From: SAR202 cluster bacterium Io17-Chloro-G7
GTDB lineage: Bacteria; Chloroflexota; Dehalococcoidia; UBA3495
Length of the DNA: 18,153 bases
Assembly (NCBI GenBank): GCA_002817055.1
Contig: MUCU01000023.1
Span: 1 to 18,153 of the forward strand
Direction of reading: 5' to 3'
The notes beneath the pieces are model-generated. The model saw nothing but the letters and a program-made list of their open reading frames with translations. It had not been told where the DNA came from and ran no database searches. The translations under genes and the position numbers were made by a program. Shown here in pieces: positions 14,674-18,153 of the stretch; within the stretch, counting starts at the first letter, position 1, and the number at the start of each line of letters is the position of its first letter.

Positions 14674-16650
14674 CTATATTTGGTCTTGGGACGGTATAAT
14701 AGTTGAAAACGCGTTTGCCTCAGTGACCATTGGCGCCTCTTCCGGTAATACCTCTGATGACATTTCTGGCATTGTTTCCCGCTCTGGAAGTTCGCCTGGC
14801 ATATCTTCTGTAAACTCGCACGTCAACTCGTCTGGCGACCCATTGAGTGGTAAAACCTTGAGAAACCTCTGGAGATCGGGCCCCTCAAGCGTCTCATCGT
14901 CGAGGAGGCGTTTGGCCATTGCCGTAAGTTTTGTCCTATTGGCCTTAAGTATCTCGGTTGCTAGATCCCTCGCCTTGCACAGAAAGCCGTCGATTTCAGC
15001 GTCGATCCTCGCCGCAACCTCATCACTGTAGTTGGGTCCTTGAGCCAGTTCTTTGCCCAGAAAAACCAGGTCCTGACTGGCGCCGAAGGTCCGAGGCCCC
15101 AGCCCGTCACTCATACCGTATTCGGTGACCATCTTTCGTGCTATCGCACTAGCGTTTTGTAGGTCGTTGGATGCGCCAGTGGTAATATCCCCTAACGCTA
15201 TGCCTTCCGCAGTCTGTCCTCCCATCATCACCGCCAGCATGGCCTCGAACTGAGCTTTGGACCACAGGGCTCGATCTTCTTCGGGAATCATGCGCGTGTA
15301 TCCGCCAGCCGCTCCGTGGGCTACTATCGTTACCTTGTGCACCGGGTCTGCCTGCGGTATGGCTGCGGCGACGAGGGCATGACCAGCTTCATGGTAGGCA
15401 ACAATCTCTCTTTCTCTTTCACTAATTTGCCTGCTCCTACGTGCGGGTCCGACCGTCACCCGGTCAATGGCTTCTTCTAGGTCCAGAAGCGTGATCTCGC
15501 CCCTATCCTGCCTGGCCGTCAGTATTGCAGCCTCGTTAACCAGGTTCGCCAAATCCGCGCCGCTGAAGCCGTGGGTCTGCCTGGCCAAAGCTTGCAGGTC
15601 CACATCTTGAACGAGCGGTTTCCCTCGCATATGCACGCCGAGAATCGCCTCCCGGCCAATGATGTCGGGGAGACCAACCATAACTCGCCGGTCGAACCGT
15701 CCCGGCCGCAACAAAGCAGGGTCCAGAACATCAGCCCTGTTGGTGGCGGCGATGATAATAACGTTGGTTCGCTCATCAAAGCCGTCCATTTGTACCAGTA
15801 TCTGGTTCAGGGTTTGCTCTCGCTCATCGTTGCCACCGCCGATGCCAGCGCCTCTGTGCCTGCCTACAGCATCGATCTCGTCGATAAACACGATGGCGGG
15901 TTGGTTCTTCTTGGCCTGTTCGAACAGGTCCCGAACCCGGCTGGCGCCGACGCCCACAAACATTTCCACGAACTCGCTGCCGCTGATGGAAAAAAATGAG
16001 ACCCCAGACTCGCCAGCGACTGCCCGGCCCAAGAGGGTCTTACCCGTGCCGGGGGGGCCGATCAGCAGCACTCCCCTGGGTATTTTGGCTCCCAGTTTGG
16101 CGAATTTCTGCGGGTGCTTGAGAAACTCGACGACTTCGGCAAGCTCCTGTTTGGCTTCATCCACCCCTGCTACGTCATCGAAGTTCACGGAAGGCTTGTC
16201 TATGACCATTCGCGCTTTGCTTTTGCCGATATTCATCACCTGGCCCATGCCACCGCGGGCCCGGCTCATCATCCAGACAATCAACCCGCCGAAGATAATC
16301 AAGGGCAACAGCGAGAGGAATATGCCGACAAGGCTGCGGCTTTCCTGCATCACTTCGATTTTCACACCGTCGCCACCGGTGGCGATCTCACGTTCAGCCA
16401 GCAGCTCCAAAAGGCTGACGCTGCTTTCCTTGCGGGAGCTAAATGTTTGACCATCGGTGCCGGTAACAATCAATTTGTCTCCACGCACTTCTATACCGGC
16501 CACTCGTCCGTTCTCAGCCATCCGGAATACCTCACTGATCTCCAGGTCCAATGTCCCGGAAGGCCTTGGAAAGAAAATCGCAGCAAGCAACAAAAGCGCC
16601 CCGCCGATCAAGATCCATCGCATGCGGTTTCCGCCTCGTATTTGGTTCAT
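14674..16650 (-). CDS. ftsH: ATP-dependent zinc metalloprotease FtsH
   Basis: FtsH is a membrane-anchored AAA+ protease that degrades misfolded membrane proteins and short-lived regulators. The 658-residue protein has TM1 (about 11-27), an extracytoplasmic domain (28-107), TM2 (about 108-128), and the AAA module: Walker A GPPGTGKT (198-205), pore loop FVGVG (231-235), Walker B IVFIDEID (253-260), and [18 protein letters not shown] (303-320) with the arginine fingers. The zinc site is HEAGH (420-424), with the third ligand D496 in TTGASND. The segment [12 protein letters not shown] has the 'GYTR' form I associate with Chloroflexota FtsH. The usual GGRxAEE after the zinc helix reads GGQTAEG. 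About 45 Glu/Pro/Met-rich residues form a variable tail. ATG at 16650 has GGAG eleven bases upstream; ATG 16623 is an alternative. The stop is TAG. It is a single-gene unit with long spacers on both sides. Confidence 0.95.
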   Translation of the reverse strand: MNQIRGGNRMRWILIGGALLLLAAIFFPRPSGTLDLEISEVFRMAENGRVAGIEVRGDKLIVTGTDGQTFSSRKESSVSLLELLAEREIATGGDGVKIEVMQESRSLVGIFLSLLPLIIFGGLIVWMMSRARGGMGQVMNIGKSKARMVIDKPSVNFDDVAGVDEAKQELAEVVEFLKHPQKFAKLGAKIPRGVLLIGPPGTGKTLLGRAVAGESGVSFFSISGSEFVEMFVGVGASRVRDLFEQAKKNQPAIVFIDEIDAVGRHRGAGIGGGNDEREQTLNQILVQMDGFDERTNVIIIAATNRADVLDPALLRPGRFDRRVMVGLPDIIGREAILGVHMRGKPLVQDVDLQALARQTHGFSGADLANLVNEAAILTARQDRGEITLLDLEEAIDRVTVGPARRSRQISEREREIVAYHEAGHALVAAAIPQADPVHKVTIVAHGAAGGYTRMIPEEDRALWSKAQFEAMLAVMMGGQTAEGIALGDITTGASNDLQNASAIARKMVTEYGMSDGLGPRTFGASQDLVFLGKELAQGPNYSDEVAARIDAEIDGFLCKARDLATEILKANRTKLTAMAKRLLDDETLEGPDLQRFLKVLPLNGSPDELTCEFTEDMPGELPERETMPEMSSEVLPEEAPMVTEANAFSTIIPSQDQI

Positions 16651-17309
16651 AGTTTTTTCATCTCCGGTTCGACCGCAACATACTGACTTATGGATCAGAT
16701 CAATGACAATAAATAATACGTTTCAACCATGACCGGTGTATTCAAAGTCTTAACCATGGGTCACCAACGTGTCTGTCTTAGAACTCTATGCCTGGACAAC
16801 TTGGGCGGATTACATCCTACCCAAGGAACATAATCGCCAACGTTCAAGAGAATTACTCATCCCTTTAAGGATCATACCGGGCGATGGCATCCGGTCGATA
16901 GAACATCGGGGCCAGAAATGTTCAGGGCAGTTCGCAACCAATAGGATGTAGCTTGATTGGCTAGGATTCTTGTTGATTCCAGGTCCCGTAACCCTAAAAC
17001 GCTCAGGGGAAAGCCTGAAATAAGAAAAAGATTATACGACCGCAGCATCTACAGCCCTAGGTCAGATCAGACCGGCGTCCATCCCCGAAGAACATTGGCG
17101 CCGCATGATATAGGTCTTTCCCCGGTGTTTTTGGGTTCTTCCATAAAAATAGCAAGAGAAATAACAAGCTCGACCAATAATCGGCTAAAAGAACGGACCG
17201 CAACCGATGGGGTACTGGGCGGCATCATATGTAGTGGGATTATGCGGGTTGAGGCAAATTCGGCAACTAGGGCGTCTGGATATCCCGGAAACCCGCCGGA
17301 GGATAATCT
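16651..17309. other. 659-base divergent spacer between ftsH and the PAP2 gene
   Basis: Promoters for both flanking genes should lie here, but no clear -35/-10 pair stands out. A + strand frame from TTG 16957 ends in TGA overlapping the PAP2 ATG, but its composition is Arg/Ser-rich without recognisable domains. I judge it unproven. A short stretch near 16944-16960 looks like the 5' part of a tRNA, but no matching acceptor 3' strand or T-arm follows. No strong repeat is seen. Confidence 0.45.
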
Positions 17310-18062
17310 ATGACCACGCTTGCTCAAAAATTTCAGGATAAATCCGTGCTAAGCACGCGGTCTATGCTCTGGCTGGCGGCTATAGCCACCCTGGTTACGC
17401 TGCTGGTGTTGTTGACCAAAGCCGTAGCGGACAACCCGGAGGCGTCCCAAGACATAGGGGTGAAGGACTGGATCACAGGTTGGGACTTGCCGGGCCTGTA
17501 CTCACTCTTCTCATCAGTTTCCGCAGTTACCCACACCCAAGTAGGAATGGGTTATGGCGCCCTGGCAGTAATATTCCTACTGTTGCTGGGAAAGACCCGG
17601 CCCGCGATTGTGTTCGCGGCCGTTGGCGTGAGCATTGCCGTCGTGGCTCTTGGCGCTGATCACAACCTTGGTGTCATCGTCGGCCGGGGGAGACCCTTAG
17701 ACCCAACACACAACGCTTTCCCCAGCGGACATACCTATGGCACTACGGTGTTCTTTTCCTTTTTAGGTTTCTTGGCGTTTTACTACCGTTTGAAACCCAA
17801 GATACTGATCCTAATGTTGGTGACCTTTGCGGCAATAATTGTATCGGTCGGCTTGGGGCGAATCTATATTCAGGCCCACTTTCCCAGCGACGTAGCCGGT
17901 GGATATTTGATGGCCGGCATCTCACTGCTGATCATCATCCCGGTTTTTGTCTGGTTGCGGAGCTCCGGTTGGCCGACAACCCGGCGACTCAAGGAAGACT
18001 CTGCGGTGGTCGCTTGCGATAGTTGCATGGTAGCAAGCTCCATTGCCAGCGTGGTGGTCTAA
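17310..18062 (+). CDS. PAP2-family (phosphatidic acid phosphatase type 2) membrane phosphatase
   Basis: This is a 250-residue integral membrane protein of the PAP2 superfamily, whose members remove phosphate from lipid phosphates or undecaprenyl pyrophosphate. Hydrophobic segments lie at about 19-40, 80-93, 98-115, 145-158, 163-181 and 197-216. The active site has RP at 128-129, PSGH at 138-141 and GRIYIQAHFPSD (183-194), supplying R184, nucleophile-type H190 and D194. Two usual residues differ: the motif 1 lysine position (K-x6-RP) is G121, and the Ser of the motif 3 'SR' is G183, so activity or specificity may be altered. ATG at 17310 has GGAGG seven bases upstream. The last 30 residues are a non-conserved tail with two Cys and a Val/Ala-rich end. 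Which lipid it acts on is unknown; undecaprenyl-PP recycling is one possibility. Confidence 0.88.
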   Translation: MTTLAQKFQDKSVLSTRSMLWLAAIATLVTLLVLLTKAVADNPEASQDIGVKDWITGWDLPGLYSLFSSVSAVTHTQVGMGYGALAVIFLLLLGKTRPAIVFAAVGVSIAVVALGADHNLGVIVGRGRPLDPTHNAFPSGHTYGTTVFFSFLGFLAFYYRLKPKILILMLVTFAAIIVSVGLGRIYIQAHFPSDVAGGYLMAGISLLIIIPVFVWLRSSGWPTTRRLKEDSAVVACDSCMVASSIASVVV

Positions 18063-18153
18063 TACCAACTCCGGATAAACAGTGCGTGGAGGGCGTATGT
18101 GGATGCAAGGGAAGTATGTGTAGGATTAAGGGAGGATAGCTAAGAGGTGAGGG

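Noticed and set aside
16944..16990. GGATGTAGCTTGATTGGC resembles the 5' half of a tRNA.
   Set aside because: No matching acceptor strand, anticodon stem or T-arm follows.
16957..17313. A 118-codon + strand frame whose TGA overlaps the PAP2 ATG as in an operon.
   Set aside because: It starts at TTG without a Shine-Dalgarno and has no domain or family pattern. The PAP2 gene has its own strong GGAGG, so the overlap is probably chance.

Overview
The window is a bacterial chromosomal stretch, most likely from an uncultivated Chloroflexota-type genome (SAR202/Dehalococcoidia-like). That assignment is an inference from the mix of genes: an FtsH of Chloroflexota flavour, a transaldolase-glucose-6-phosphate isomerase fusion, an imidazolonepropionase-like amidohydrolase and a lone molybdenum hydroxylase large subunit. 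No 16S, ribosomal-protein or tRNA gene is present to confirm it. I see no phage genes, transposase or CRISPR array.

Layout. Left edge, + strand: the last 51 codons of an SCP2/DinB-like gene (1-156), an amidohydrolase interrupted by an in-frame TAG (229-1470), and a small SRPBCC/CoxG-like protein (1504-1971). A short repeat-rich convergent spacer (1972-2158) follows. Everything from 2159 to 16650 is on the - strand. In transcription order it is ftsH (16650-14674), an 826-base spacer with a strong palindromic repeat, a glutaredoxin-thioredoxin reductase fusion split by a one-base frameshift (13847-12640), a broken transketolase (12449-10471), the Tal-Pgi fusion (10370-7602), a short-form 6-phosphogluconate dehydrogenase (7245-6289), glucose-6-phosphate dehydrogenase zwf overlapping it (6289-4811), and a xanthine dehydrogenase-type molybdenum subunit (4480-2159). 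Divergent from ftsH, across a 659-base spacer, is a PAP2-family membrane phosphatase (17310-18062, + strand).

How the genes work together. tkt, tal-pgi, gnd and zwf form a pentose-phosphate block: glucose-6-phosphate oxidation to ribulose-5-phosphate, carbon recycling by transketolase and transaldolase, and return to glucose-6-phosphate by isomerase. Immediately upstream is an NADPH-consuming type thioredoxin reductase with its own glutaredoxin domain, so the block may pair reducing-power supply with thiol redox use. Lactonase (pgl), rpe and rpi genes are not in the window.

The most notable signal is a set of lesions in otherwise recognisable genes: TAG codons inside the amidohydrolase and transketolase, single-base frameshifts inside transketolase and Grx-TrxB, and a gap of about 16 conserved residues in the transketolase N-terminal domain. 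These could be assembly errors, real gene decay or, less likely, recoding; read mapping would decide. I do not see convincing evidence of a wholly new biological system. The Grx-TrxB architecture, the paired direct repeats in the pentose-phosphate spacers and the palindromic repeats are the best leads.
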